From Volutella citrinella (lineage: Eukaryota; Ascomycota; Sordariomycetes; Hypocreales; Nectriaceae): DNA of 64,000 nt. Position numbers and translations under genes: made by a program. Below, piece by piece: positions 21,810-34,760 of the stretch; position 1 is the stretch's first letter; each line of letters begins with the position of its first letter. The notes under the pieces are model-generated. The model saw only the letters and a program-made list of their open reading frames with translations, had not been told where the DNA came from and searched no databases. The stretch is taken from the NCBI GenBank assembly GCA_034401135.1, contig JAWZSP010000004.1:3224001-3288000 (forward strand), written 5' to 3'.

Positions 21810-24800
21810 ATGACCTCCCCCGAGCAGCCTCGCGCGAGTAGTCAACCCCGAGCTTTTAGGCCCGCACCCGTGGCATACGATGCCCACCCGCCGACAAGTC
21901 GATCCGACTCACACAACAGCCCCAGGCAAGGCCCAATAACGAGCTCCGCCGATGCCGCCCGACCACGGGCTCCAATCGATCTGCCAGGGCCCGAAGCTCA
22001 CGAAGGCAGCCCGCGACTTGTTTCAGGCGGCGGACGCTTCTTGAGAGATGGACTCGGCCACAGCTCCCGCTCTCCATCGCAGAGCCCATTTCGGCTCGCC
22101 ATGCCTGGAATTTCCCCGGGCCAGCTTGCCTTCTCCGCCATGCAGTATCTCCCGGTACCTACCATTGTCCTGAACAATCTGAAGACCGTGGTTCTCGCCA
22201 ATGAGGCAATGGGACGGATGCTTGGGATTCTCAGCGAGGATGTCGACGAAGAAGCCGCGTCTGACACCATAGAGCACTTGCGAGGCCAGACACTGTCTCA
22301 GGTTGGCATCGATATGCTACAAGATGGACGTCCGGTGTTTGCAACATGGGACTCTTTTTTGGCCACCCTGGTCGATGAGATTGGTGTTCGAGCTCCAAAG
22401 GGAACCCATCACCAGGCTCGCTCTGGCGGTGATGCCACCCCTACTGCTGCCACACTCGCCCCCCCGGAGCCCCGGCTCAGCCCTGGGCCTCGCCAAAACA
22501 CAGACGCAGTGGTTGATGTTGTCGTTACCCGCAAACGAATTCTCAACACCGCCTTCGACAGCAGTTATAGGTCAAAGGAGTCGGATTATCAGGTCTTCGC
22601 CAAAATGATCATCACCATCTGGGAGTTGGAGGACCACCAGACCTTTTTCACTCTGACCTTTACCAGTCACCAGTCGCCGGCATCGTCATTGACAAGCACT
22701 AAGAAATCCATCGCACGGCCAAGTATTCTCGAGGCCGCGGAGCGAAGATCTATTTCCCAATCCAACCCCTCATCCGTCGCATCCAGCCGAGAATCGAATT
22801 CGCCATCCTTTCACAGCCCTGGTATTGTCACCATGGCGTCGAGCCCATTCCCCCCAATGGGGCCCCCGGCGGTGGCCTCTCATACAAGCAGCCCTTCGCT
22901 CCTACAGAAAATGCTGCTGATGAAGGATGCCCTGCTTAATAATACCCAAATTCCAGTTGTCGCCATGTGGAAAGATGGCAGTGTTACCTTCCCCAACAAA
23001 GCAGCACGCAATCTATTCGAAAAGGACGCCCCTATCGACTCTCTAGCTGAAAGCACCGAGCTGATCAAGTACTGGCACATATATGATGAAGAATTTACCC
23101 GCCGTCTCGAACCGCATGAGTTTCCCATCTCGATCCTTCTCAAGACCGAAACCCCGTTTTCTGGCCACCGGATCGGCATGTATAACGCGGATGGGAAAAA
23201 GGTCGTTTACGACGTCCTCGGCGAAGCGATTAGGGATGACTCTACTGGTGAATTTCTCGGCGGAGTTGTCACTGGTCGTGATGTCACAGGGATGACCGAA
23301 GAGATAACCCAAATCAAAGAGCGAGATGACGAAAGGTTCCGGCTTATCTGCGACACCATGCCACAGTTGGTATGGACCGCGAAACCCGATGGCTCTGTCG
23401 ACTTTTGGAATTCCCGCTGGCTGGTGTACACGGGGCGTCCACCCGTCAACGGCCTCGGTGGGTTCTGGCAGGAGTCCTTTCATCCTGACGATCTTCCTGA
23501 ATCACTACGGCGTTGGGAGCATTCTCTCAAAACTGGTGAACCGTATGTGACGGAATACCGTTGTCGTAGCAAAGATGGCGAATACAGATGGTTCCTGGGC
23601 AGGGCATTGCCATTGCGGAATAAGGACACTGGGGAGATTGAGCAATGGTTTGGTAAGATGGTGTCCCGCACTCCTTGCCTATTTTCTAGCTAACTGGGGA
23701 TGAAGGAACTTGCACGGACGTTCATCAAAGTATTCAGACAAAGTTGGATGCCAAACGAACACGGCAACAACTTCTCAGCGTCATCGCCCATTCTCAAGTA
23801 ACCTTGTTCACCGTGGACCTCAACCGGAACGTTACAATGCTGGAAGGCGCCTTGATATGGGACAATACTCACAAGGAAAACCATGACAGCGAAAGATGGT
23901 TCATCGGGGAGAACATGTACGAGGTTTTCAAACGACTCACATCGCAATTGGCCGATGGCGAGCGTCCCAAGTTTCTCGACCCCATTGAACATATTTTGAA
24001 TGGAACGTCGAAGGAAGAGATTCATGAGCACGGGATTGGTAGGTCTTGAGAGAAGACAAGGATATGAATGCGGGATAACGCTGACGTACGCTACAGACGA
24101 CCGATGGTATCGAACCCGTTTCTTGCCCATGTTCACGAAGAAGACTCAGGAGGGCAAAGAAACCGATGAAATCTGCCTCGAGGGCGCCATCGGCGTTGTC
24201 ATGGATGCAACTGAACTCAAAGACCGCGAGTGCGCCCTGCGAAAGCAAGACAAGGAAAAGCGGAAGGCAATTGCCAATGAGGCTGCGGCCAAAGAAGCGA
24301 ATAGGCTGAAGAGCCAGTTTCTCGCCAACATGTCTCACGAGATTCGGACTCCGATTACAGGCGTTCTTGGCATGGCCGAGCTCCTGATGGACATGAAACT
24401 CGACGAAGAACAGCTGGAATACGTCGAGAACATACAGAGCTCTGCGACATCTCTGCTGACAGTGATCAACGACATTCTTGACTTCTCCAAGGTTGAGTCA
24501 GGGCGTCTCGACATCGAAGAGGTACAATTTTCGTTGACACATATTCTCAACGAAGTAGGAAGGATGTTGCAATTTGCCGTTGAACGAAAGAATCTCGATT
24601 TCCGCTCCGACATCAGTGACGAATTCGGCACCAACTTGGTGGTTATAGGCGATCCGGGGCGAGTGCGGCAAATCATGACGAATCTTCTCACAAACAGTAT
24701 CAAATTCACGAATCAAGGATACGTGAAGTTTTCTGTCTCAAAGGAGAAGGAGACAGCAGAGTCCATCGAGGTCAAATTTACCGTCGAGGACTCGGGCATT

Positions 24801-26068
24801 GGAATCCAGGAGGATGTGCAGAAGAAGCTGTTTCAGCCATTTAGCCAAGGCGATTCGTCCACAGCTCGAAGGTTCGGAGGCACAGGGCTTGGATTGACCA
24901 TTTGCAAGAATCTGTTGGACCTCATGCACGGACGCATTTCCCTGGAATCAAATAGCGGCTGCGGGACCACTGCTACGTTTTGGATCACGTTCAACAAGCC
25001 AACCGGCCCTGCGGAGTCAAGCCTGGCCCAGGCAGGCGCCATACCCGACCGTCTTCAGTCTGAATTGAGCATGTCCTGCAACAGCTCAGAGTACGATCAA
25101 ACAGTCGCGACTCCTCCCGACGGCGCTGTGGCCTCGTCGGCTATCCCTCGTCGAATGCGATCACCCCTCACATCCTCGAGTTCAGAGCCGGAGATCCCAA
25201 CATCAGAGCGTGCCAAAATCCATATCCTGGTTGTTGAAGACAAGTGAGTAGATGCCTCCTGTTGATAAGCATGCATCGCTAACGAGCAGACAGCCCAATC
25301 AATCAAAAGATTGCAACAAAGACGATAGGCAAGCTTGGCTTCCAAGTTTCGGCGACTTGGAACGGCAAAGAAGCTCTGGACTATGTCACAGGGGTCTCTC
25401 AGGGCCTGAACACTAAACCTGATATTATCCTGATGGATGTGCAGATGCCCATCATTGATGGATACAAATGCACCCATCTGCTGAGACATCATCTCCCATA
25501 CAAGACGATGCTCCAAGACGTACCTATTGTGGCGATGACGGCCTCGGCGATCCAAGGCGATCGCGAGAAGTGCACCAAGGCGGGAATGGACGACTATTTG
25601 GCGAAACCCGTGAGAGGCGCCATCCTCGAAAAGATGCTAACTCGATGGTGCCACGCCCGGCGTCGAGATAAGGCGTCTGCCGGTGCAACGGCCTCGGACT
25701 GTTCCGAGATGAGTGAGCATTGCGATAATGCCGACATTCCGCACGTCGGGATTGGAGAAGCAGACATGCCTGTGCTGGGACGTAGCTCGGAGGACTACAG
25801 TCCAATTACTCCACGACCCCTGACCACGAACGGATTGCAAAACGAGCCATCCCCATTCGACTCGCCGTCGATCCAGTTGCCTGCCCAAATAAGGCGCCCA
25901 GAAGGAGAGCAGGAGATGTCGAGCATGCTTCAAGAGACGAAGTTGATCGACGCCGCGGGCGGGCCCAAGATGTACCGGAACAACTCGTATAACGACCAGG
26001 GAGGAGATTCACTGACGGAGGAGAATGTCAACAAATTGAAGATTGAAAACCAGCAAAGCCGCCGATAA
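21810..26068 (+). CDS. Hybrid histidine kinase with four PAS-like regions
   Basis: Four exons: 21810-23652, 23706-24038, 24097-25243 and 25294-26068, giving 1365 residues. After a disordered Pro/Ser-rich N terminus come PAS-like regions at about 103-150, 368-490, 505-625 (the clearest, ending in a PAC segment [14 protein letters not shown]) and 636-780. The HisKA box is MSHEIRTP, with phospho-acceptor His806. The ATPase domain has an N box (about 916-930), DSGIGI and GTGLGLTIC (about 988). A receiver domain at about 1099-1225 has the acceptor Asp1156 in LMDVQMP and the conserved Lys in LAKPV. No membrane segment is seen, so it should be a cytosolic sensor that passes phosphate through an Ypd1-type Hpt protein to Ssk1/Skn7-type regulators. 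The ligand is unknown. Its exact fungal HK group (a Mak1- or TcsA-like class is possible) needs a tree. Introns start GTAAGA, GTAGGT and GTGAGT. Confidence 0.93.
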
Positions 26069-26879
26069 TCTAATCCCCCGTCCAAACGACTGCTGGACCC
26101 GTCATATAAATGACCTCGGGGCGGCCATGTTCCATCTTTCTTTCGGCTTTTGGCTGTTAGAGCAGCCTAAGGTGTGGGATTTCTCATTTCATTTTTGTGG
26201 GGTTTGGCTTCGACACCTTTCGTGTCCCTTCGTTTTTACGCTCACGGTGGAAAGATTATGAAAAGCATGCATTACGGAAGGCTCGGCGTTGCTACGGAGG
26301 TTCTAACAACCTGGTTGGGAGGATGGGAACACACATTGATACATACACAGGGCGGGACAGAGGCCGGACAGCCGAGTTTCATTCGGGGCATGGCGGGAGC
26401 TGTATGCCCTTCATTTTTGCGTCGCTTCGCAGACTACTTAGACGGCCCGGATAACTGTTTTTTTTCTCCCTGTGACCCTTGACGCCGCTTCTGAGCCTCG
26501 GCGCGGAAGGACACTTCTGCATTCATCACGAGGAAATCGAGAGCGAGTGGGATTGGGAATAATCACATGCCATGGGCTGTGAACGTGGACCACAGGACAT
26601 TGAAGAACGTTAAGAGGGGGCCCGGATCTTTGTTTTTGGTGGCAGCCTGATAGAGATCTTCACGGAAGTTGGTCGGGTCAAGACAAGCATGTATCTATCA
26701 TTCAAATTATACAGGCCCACGCTTGATGTGTTTGGGCACTCTGTAGCTTCAAGCTACTACTGCAAGTTTATACTCATTTCTCTTGGAGGCACATGCCCCT
26801 GTCCTTCCTGGGACTCCCAAAGAGTTGAATCACTCACCGACCTCCAAGGCTCCACGGATGGAGACGTCGTGATTTGGCC
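26069..26879. other. Convergent 3' spacer
   Basis: 811 bp between the stops of the kinase (+) and the Mug190-like gene (-). It should carry both 3' UTRs. No gene seen. Confidence 0.5.
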
Positions 26880-29800
26880 CTAGACCTCGGTCTCGATCCC
26901 TGGCTGCTTGGACGAGTGTTCGAATACTCCAGACACATTTTCCCCAACGCGGTCGAGCTTATCCTTGAGCCAGCGCGCCGTTCGCGGGATCTGCCGGAAT
27001 AGCACCTTGGTCAGCCTGATGTCTTGCGTCCTGAAGTAGCATGCGAGGGAGGGATGGGATTCTGGCACGGACGGAACGGTGAAAGGGTAGTAGAGAACAT
27101 GGGACATACCTTCCACTGCATTATACCTCGGTGCTGCCGGTGCAGACGCTTGTCACGCCGCCTGTAGTCTCGAACCTGGTCGATGGGGCCCTGCTCGTTG
27201 CCAGCGCTCCCGTCGGGGATCTTCTTTCGCCTCTCGCGACGGTCGTCGTCGTCGTCGCTTTCCGAGGAGCTCGAGCTGTCCGAGTTGCTGTGGATCGACG
27301 GCGGCGCAATGGCGGCGGGCCTCTCTCCATTCTCCTTGACGATGCCGGCCTCGCGCTGCAGGCGATCCGTCTCCATGTTGTCGCGGGCCGTCTCTATGAC
27401 CTCGATTACGTCCCGCAGATTGGAGTCCTTGCGTGCCCATGACGAGTGAGCCGAGCCCTGCGCATTGTTCTGTCAGCGTGTGTTTCTAGTGGAGACGAGA
27501 CTTTGGGGATGAGGGTGCAAGATGTCGTTGCGTGTCAGATGGGGGCAGTTGGAATCATCAGGGCGCACTCACCAGGCCAGACCAAAAGGTGACCTTGATC
27601 TTGATCGTCGCCAGCTTCTCTCCGCACTGCTCCAGGCAGTTGGCCGTGGCGCGCTCCATGTCCCCTTTCCAAACCGGCAGCTCCAGCTCCGTCGGCTCCT
27701 CGTCCACCAGGTCCCTCAGCCACAGCACGCTGAAGGCCGCCGTGTCGTCCCCAAACAGGCTCTTGTCCTTCCACGAGATGGACAGGCAGGTGTTGTAGCG
27801 AGACTGGACCGCCAGGGCCAGGCTCCTGTCCCGTGCCGTCGTCCACACCGCCGCCGCCGTGCCGTCGTCGGAGCTGCGCGCGTACATCTTGCCCTTGCTG
27901 ATGGTCGTCCGGAACTTGGCCTTGGACCGGCGCATCTCCTTGGGGCAGTTGGCCACGGTCGCCATCGGGGCGATCTCGAGGGTCCCGTACTGCCAGCCGA
28001 GCATGTTGCGCGGAGACTGCAGCTGGACGCTCCTCCAGACCATGCTGAGGCGGATCTTGCCGAAGCCGATGCCCCCCGTCAGCGGCCAGAATCGGTTCAC
28101 CTGTGAAGTCTCCCTGAACAGATCCGCCAGGGGCAGGTGGACGATGCCGATGAGGGGGTCCATCTCGTGCAGGCGGGCATCGCGGACGACGACAAAGACC
28201 TCGCAGTCTCGCCAGTCCCGGACGAAGCGCTCGCAGGCCGCATTGTAGAAGGGCTTTGCGTTTTGCGGCTTCGTCCGCGTCTTGAACGTCTTGCGGTGGT
28301 TGATGATGACCACGCAGTAGGCACTGGGGAGCCCTTCTCCAGTCTCCTCCTCGTCGCTCGCTTCCTCGCTCCTGTTGGCGTCGCGCTTGTTCAGCCTCTG
28401 TAGCTCGAGCCCGGTGATGTTATGGATTTGGATGCTAAAGACGCCGCTGGGGTATCCATCCGGCGGAGGCGCCGAGTTGATCATGGCGTCTTGCTGGGCC
28501 TTGAGCTCCTGGGCCTTCTGCTGCTCCAACTCGCTGTCGTTTCTGCCTTCTTTTCCTTTCTTGAACATGGCCTCCCTCAGTTTCTTCTCGCACGATTTAT
28601 CCACCTTGTCCTTGAGCTGTGCCATCGTGCGGATTTCGGCATCATGAGTCTGTTTCTCAAACTGATCGGGCTGCATCCTCGTTTTGGAGAAATATCCAAT
28701 ACTCCACTCCAGCTTTCCAGGCATATGATCGCCCGACTTTAGGGCCCTGAACCCATCTGTTCGATCGGCCATCCGGCCATTGGATTCATTGTCTGTCATC
28801 ACCTTCTTGAGGCTGACTTCAATGCGGCCAAGATCGTCGTCGGCGGTCAGTCGATCGGAATCCCATAGCTGGACCCGTATCCTCTCATCAATGTTGAGTT
28901 CCTCCGGAGTTACGAGAACGTAGCAGGTCTCGTTCCAGTAAGGCTCCATCTCTTCTTCGAGAACACGAGTGGTCCAAAGCACCTTGCCAAACTTTGCCCA
29001 GCCAACAGACACGTAGGGATCGGAGCTCCCTGCTTTCAGAAGAGGCACGCCCGAGTCGCCAGCCTTGAAGTCGTAGCCGCGCTTCACATTGATAACCAGC
29101 ACTCCCACGGCAATGTTATCTGTTCGATAGTCTGCCCCTGCCAGCATTGACTTCAAATCCAGGGTGAGGCTCTTGGGCGCGACATACTGGGCCATGGCGG
29201 CATCGACGGCTGATTGGACGAAGTTGCTGATGAATGGCACATCCATAATGTTGAGAGCATGTCGGCTCAAGGGCACGCAGCTCAGGTTTACCTTGGGCTG
29301 GCCCAGGAAGGTGAGGGTGCAGAGGGCAAAGAAGGGCGGATCGGGGGTCAGCTGCAGACGGAGCCTCATCACGCCAACCAGGCCCTGAAGGTCGACCCAC
29401 ACGGGTAATTTGACATTGCCTGGGAGGTAGAAGGCGAGCATGAGATGCAAGTCCTTTGTACGCTCCTTGAGGGACTTGGAACTGGACCGCGTTCGATAAG
29501 CGAATGCCACCTCGAGGTTGACTATTTGATGTGAGCAGGGGGATAAACATCAATGAGCGGATAACAGATGGGTCATCTTTGAGTAGAAACAGGCAGGCCA
29601 CTTACTGAAGTCTCCTTCCTCGGCTTCCATTCCATTGGCCCCCGACTTCTCGCTATCACTGCTTCCGCTCGACGCATCAGCGGACTGGGAAGAGTCCTTC
29701 TTGGAGGAAGACAGCTCGCCATCCTCCGTCACGGACTTGGCAGCAGCACCAGTAGGAAGCCATCGAATGCCTAGGATGCGTAGAGCCTCACTGCCTTGGC

Positions 29801-30869
29801 CAATGTCCTCGACACTGACCATGCGGACAAAGCTGGGCAGCGACGCTTGCATGACATCCTCCAGGGTGTCGGCGAGACTGGCGAACAGCTCTGGGTTGAT
29901 GAGCGGCCAGACGGCGCCGACCAGCGAGTTGAGCCAGACGGTGGTCTCGCTGTCGTGGTTCTCAGCATCCTTGATAATTTGCTTCCGCTGGGCATCCCAG
30001 ACCTCGTCCTGGAAGACGTTTTGGATCTTGTTGCCCATCCACTCCCGCACGCAGACGACGAGAGCCCACACAGCGCCAGCGCTGGAGGCGGCGATGAGGG
30101 CGGACAGCGCGTTCCGTGTGATGAGCGACTGGTCCCCCAGGATTCTCGTCACGCGTATGAAGCGCTCGAGAGTGAAGGCGCCGCCGATGATTGCCACGGC
30201 GCCGGCAAGGCCAAAGGTGACTCCGCGCTTGTTGATTATGGCCAGGTCGTGGCGGAGAGCATCAAAGGACGGTGGGGGGAAGAGGGCCTTCATGTCGTCG
30301 TGAGTCTGCTGGATTTCTTCTCGCTCCGTCTCCATCTGGTCGCCCGACTTGGACTTGCCGGACGCACCCGTGGCGGTTCTCTGAGTTGTCCCACACACGG
30401 GATAGTTCTCGGCCACTTCTTTGAGGGCCTCGTCTGTGAAATCATGGATAGTGACGGGCAGATGCGTGACGGGGTCGGTGACCTCTCGCTCGGCTCGTTC
30501 TCGTTCCCTGGTGTCGTCATTCCTCTTCATGGCTTTCCTCCTTTGCTTTGCATCCACCCCAACGGGCCCAGTTTGAGTGGTGTCTACCAGTACATCCTCC
30601 GCTGCCTGGTCCTGGCGGTGGTCGTGGTCTGGCTTTGCATGTTCCCCGGTCGTCTGCTGGGCCTCGTCGGCGCCGGCCTCTGCGCCAGAGGGCTGATGCT
30701 GCGGTGTGATGCCGTCTCCGGGCTCGTTGGTGTCTAGGTCATTGTTCAGGGCTCTTTCCTGCCTCTCGGCACGCTCCGCCCTGTACTTTGAGATTGTTGG
30801 AATTGGGTTCCGCGCGCTATACGGAGCTGTGTAGCGACGAGCCTCGTCGGCGTCGTCCTTGCCAGACAT
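26880..30869 (-). CDS. mug190: Mug190/tricalbin-like SMP and C2 domain membrane-contact protein
   Basis: Four exons: 30869-29606, 29521-27573, 27457-27110 and 26990-26880, giving 1223 residues. The disordered N terminus contains VTDPVTHLPVTIHDFTD (about 130-146), a block I associate with the Mug190 group. Two hydrophobic segments (about 216-233 and 254-275) form a probable ER hairpin. An SMP lipid-transfer domain runs from about 305 to 550. C2-A (about 556-665) keeps acidic Ca2+-site residues (SSDPYV and WDSDRLTADDD). C2-B (about 780-895) lacks the equivalent acidic cluster, with SAYCVV in place of the first motif. A Lys/Glu-rich linker joins them. The tail has an acidic Ser/Asp run. Relatives tether ER to plasma membrane and move lipids. 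The last intron starts GTATGT; the others GTAAGT and GTGAGT. Confidence 0.92.
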
Positions 30870-32479
30870 GGCGGTACAATGGCCCGATCACTTGGCTGAG
30901 ACGTTGAGTATGCGTGAGGTTGACAAAGACCAAGCTACCCAAGGCTAGAGAATAAAACTTGATATGAGCAGACGCTGATGAAAAAATAAATTGGCAAAAG
31001 TCCCGATCGTGAGGTGAGCATAAGCAGCTCGCGCCACGATGTACTCGTGGCGGTCCCGCAGGGCCAGCACAGTACAGCCTGTATTCACAAGACGGTAGCA
31101 GCGAGTGAACGTCTGTGGTGAGGTGGCACTACGTCATTCGAGATGGCTGGTGCGTGCCGTGATCCCAGCTTGGCAATGTCAACCCCCACAGAAGGGCAAT
31201 TGATCTTCTCTCTGACTGCTTGGCATTGAATGGTGTCGTCGAATAAACAAGATCCTGCTCTGCTGGGTTTTTATCTTCGGGCAGGTTTTTTCGCACTTTC
31301 GTGCACTATTGAATCTGCCAAATTTTGTTGGTGTGTGGACTGAGTGAGGTTGCGTCAGTGAGCGCGAGTATAGAATTAAAAAATCAGTAGCTGGTGATAG
31401 CGCTATCGGCTGCACCTTCTGGTCATCAAAATAGTCACCATGAGCGCGTGTGACTACCTGGAAATTGCATGCATCGCACCGATACATCGCCTTCCGCATG
31501 TCCTGGAGAAGTGTTTGTGATGTGTGCGAGATGAAGTGGACTGGGACCTCTCATACTGTCGGACCAGTTGGGTGGGGTATGTCCTGCAGCAGCGTCTGTC
31601 TGGCTCCCAAGATGGTTCGGGGTAGGCGAGCCATTTAACTTGTATTCGATTTGGGGAAGTCAAAGTTTCGCCTGGCATTTCGTTGAGCATGCCTTAGATC
31701 GTAAGGACTTGAGCTGCGTACACGCAGACGATCAGGACTGTTGCCGGTGCGAGGGGGATTGACGCCTTGATAGACATCTATCGAGGAGCTATCGAGGAGG
31801 AAATCGGACCCTCTTGAAACAGCTTCGCGACGAACCCGGCAATCTATCGGGCGTTATCAGGATGGTAGTTATGAAGAGGCCCAAAGGATCTAAAGATGAA
31901 GGGCGCAAGGCACCAGCCCAACTCCTCTGCCTGCAACAGGTGAGTATGGGGCTCGGATCTGACTGTGTGGTGTTGGACTCCGTTGCCCGATGCTGGATCC
32001 AAAAAAAAAAAAAAAAACTAAAAAAAAATTCTTCTCTTGGCCTCGATAAGAGGCAATGTAGATATAAGGAAGAAGAGAGCGTGTTGAGGAGAGGGGACGG
32101 GGTATTTGTAATGATGTGTTGTTCATGGGTTGGGTGTTGGGTGTTGGAGGTGAGGGGCGAGGGGTGAGGGGCGAGGGTGAGCCTCGATGAAAGGCTGTGT
32201 AGATGTAAGGAAGGAGAAAGTATGGTGAGGAGAGGGAACGGGGTATTTCTACCTAGTCTGGTATGGCCGTGTTGTTTACAGTGGCAGCCAGCTGTCAACT
32301 CGTGGCACGGCTGGCGACGAACAATGGAAGCAACTTGGAAGGGAAAGTTGAGGTCACAATAGGGCTTTTGCTAGGGCTCATGTGGTTGTAAACAATGATA
32401 AGATAAGATGCTCATTGGGTCTATCCCTACAGAAGAGGTGACTGCAGATCCACGCCATACCAAACGATATCTACTTCAT
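30870..32479. other. Spacer with A-rich tract and diverged direct repeat
   Basis: Upstream of the Mug190-like gene (-) and downstream of the MARVEL-like gene (-). Contains A17 at 32001-32017, another A run at 32020-32028, and a 67-bp direct repeat (see separate entry). No gene seen. Confidence 0.5.
32041..32248. repeat. Imperfect 67-bp direct repeat
   Basis: Copy 1 is 32041-32107 and copy 2 is 32182-32248, aligned without gaps at 56 of 67 positions. Nine of the eleven differences are transitions. The 74 bp between them include a short internal repeat of ggtgaggggcgag (about 32148-32175). An A-rich tract precedes copy 1. Origin unknown: a decayed mobile element or a local duplication. Confidence 0.75.
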
Positions 32480-33358
32480 CTACTGAAACTGATCACGCCG
32501 TGGATGGGGCCCTTGGTTGTAAGAATTGTAGGGCTGGTAGGCGGTTTCTTGGCCCTGAGGGATACCATACTGAGGGACGGCCTCGTACGTCGTTCCTCCT
32601 GGCTCGCCATGTTGGACGTTTTTCTCTGCTGCCTCGCACGAGCTTGCCTTGGACGAGTTTGCCTTGCGATGCTTGTGGGTAACGACGCCGTGGATGGTGA
32701 GGGAAATGACAAACAGCAGACTGCTCCAAAATTAGCAAATGACCTCGAATGCGTCCTGACTAACTCAAGAGATCCTACCATTGAAAGGCTACAATGCCAA
32801 TGGCAACGAAACAGAGCGTCATGATAGTGTCGTAGCTGGTAGGGGTTACGAGAACGATGTCTATCACTCCGCCCAGGGCGATGGCAACCATGACACCCAA
32901 CACGGCAAGCCAGCCAAGGAGCAGGACAATATCGGCGACCAGGACAGCCCAGTAGTGGTAAACGATAGGGGCGCACGACGAGGCAACAACTATCCAAATG
33001 TTGATGAAGGTCGAGATCATTGTCTGTCATGGCGGCAGCAGCATTAGCAAGATGCATCTTTGGGCAGTGGATCCGACTTGAGTCCCAGAGGCTAGCTTAC
33101 AATCGCGACACTGAACTTGAACACTGGGTATGCATATGTAGAGACGAGGAGGACGTTGACGACGAGGGAGACGATGCAGACGAGGCACTGACACCATCGC
33201 ACAATGGTGAAGCCCGTTGGGTAGATGGGGACGTGTTCCCAGCCCGCTTCTTGGGATTTCATGGCAGGCGATCCTTGGTAGTATCGACGAGCTCTGAGTC
33301 GGTTATTGTGTTCGTCCCTGTCGTTGAACTGATTGGCGGTACGGAGGGCTTTTGTCAT
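32480..33358 (-). CDS. Four-pass MARVEL-like membrane protein
   Basis: Three exons: 33358-33101, 33023-32779 and 32723-32480, giving 248 residues. Four hydrophobic helices are at about 51-73, 83-103, 110-136 and 152-178, with short loops, a cytosolic N terminus (MTKALRTANQFND) and a hydrophilic C-terminal tail rich in Tyr, Gln and Pro (for example YEAVPQYG, YQPYNSYNQG). Topology, size and a Trp/Cys-containing first helix fit fungal MARVEL-domain proteins of the plasma membrane or eisosome region. There is no enzymatic motif, and a precise ortholog is not recognised. The ATG at 33358 is the first in frame; the frame stays open a little upstream but without an ATG. Introns start GTAAGC and GTAGGA; the second has a TGCTAAT branch site. 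Confidence 0.8.
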
Positions 33359-34760
33359 GCTTGTCTGACGGCGAGCTGAGGTCAAGAGACTCTCACACCA
33401 CGGCAGATGGGGAGACGGCAGCGTTTATGAATGGCCCCGATGCTGCAGACCAGGCTGAACCCGGCATCTCCCCTGCATCAGAGCAACACATGCGACAGCT
33501 TAGGCGCCGACAACATGATGTTATGAGGGCCTGCCGCAGAGATCTTGACCCCACAGGGCTGGGCAGGGCCGGGCAGGACAAGGCATAGCCAACGCTGCAT
33601 TCACATCTTTCGAAATCCTGACGCGGGGCTGTGTCGTTCAGTAGGCTATTGCTATGGAGTTGTGGTGCTGTTGGTCCTCTCTCTGAATCCTGCGTCGACA
33701 TGGGTACCCAGCAGTGACGAGATTTCCGGTCGGGACAAGCCGAACGCGATAAACTCGACAACCCTTGAGGATGGACGAGATGTGAAGAGGGAGAGCATCC
33801 GAACAAGAAGGAAAGATCTGGCGAACTATGCGCTTTTCATGCCCGGCCGCCGTAGGGACAGTGAGAGTTCCGTCAAAACTAGAGTCCCAGGATGTGGAAT
33901 ATGGGCCTCAGGATGACTAGAGAATGCGAGGTGACAAAATGGTCAAACCAACAGCATATCTGTCTCTGGGTGGGCCGTTCAGCTCCCCAATCCCTGCATT
34001 TCCAGGACTTCAAAGGCGACCGTAATATTATGCCCATGTCCCGACACTACAGTCGCCCTTCTCATCTCACACTGACGCCCACCCAACCTGCCCAAGTGAT
34101 TGCCAAGGTTATTAGGTTCACTAGGCTAGTATTTGGCTCGGGTTATTTAAGCTTAGTGGTTTAGCTTGGGCGTAATGGCTAGGGGTAGGGTAACATTACA
34201 ATCGGTGTGAACTACATCATGAATCAATTCGCTGTTAGTTGACTACTTCCTAACGTTGATTTAATGGGGTATCACAAGTGTCCGATGAGAAAGCGGAGCG
34301 ACTGTTGGGCCAGACTCAGGACACTGACAGGGTGAGCTGCACACGGACGGCACTGCCCCCTCAATCTCAGCCTCTCCTGCGCCGCTTGACCGACAGGGCC
34401 AAGAGCTCTGTTGGTAAGACTGAGGGAATTGAGCCACGCCTCAAACCGGAGCGATTGCCGAATTGGCAAACGAATCGACGCAGGCGGCTAAAATGGGTCC
34501 TTGAGCCTTGCTCGTGTTGATGCAGCTTCCCTAGGGCGAGCCTAACCATCGGACGCTGAAACAAGCATGCATGCACATAACACCCATCACCGTTGCAGGG
34601 AGACGATTGCGCCTTTTCAACGTTGTAACTGCACTGCGCTAACAGCACGCTATGGTCTTGATTCGAGACAGGGTCGTCTCCATCTATCTCGCGTCTATAA
34701 ACACATCGTACATACACGGGGCGCTGTTCTACCTCTAGTGGTCTAGTGGTCTTATCTTAC
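33359..34760. other. Spacer, no gene seen
   Basis: Upstream of the MARVEL-like gene (-) and downstream of MCR1 (-). Short open frames only. A TAGGGG/TAGGG-rich patch around 34171-34190 is too small to call a repeat. Confidence 0.5.

Noticed and set aside
29796..30737. 313-aa open frame on the plus strand
   Set aside because: Antisense to exon 1 of the Mug190-like gene, which has clear membrane and SMP features.
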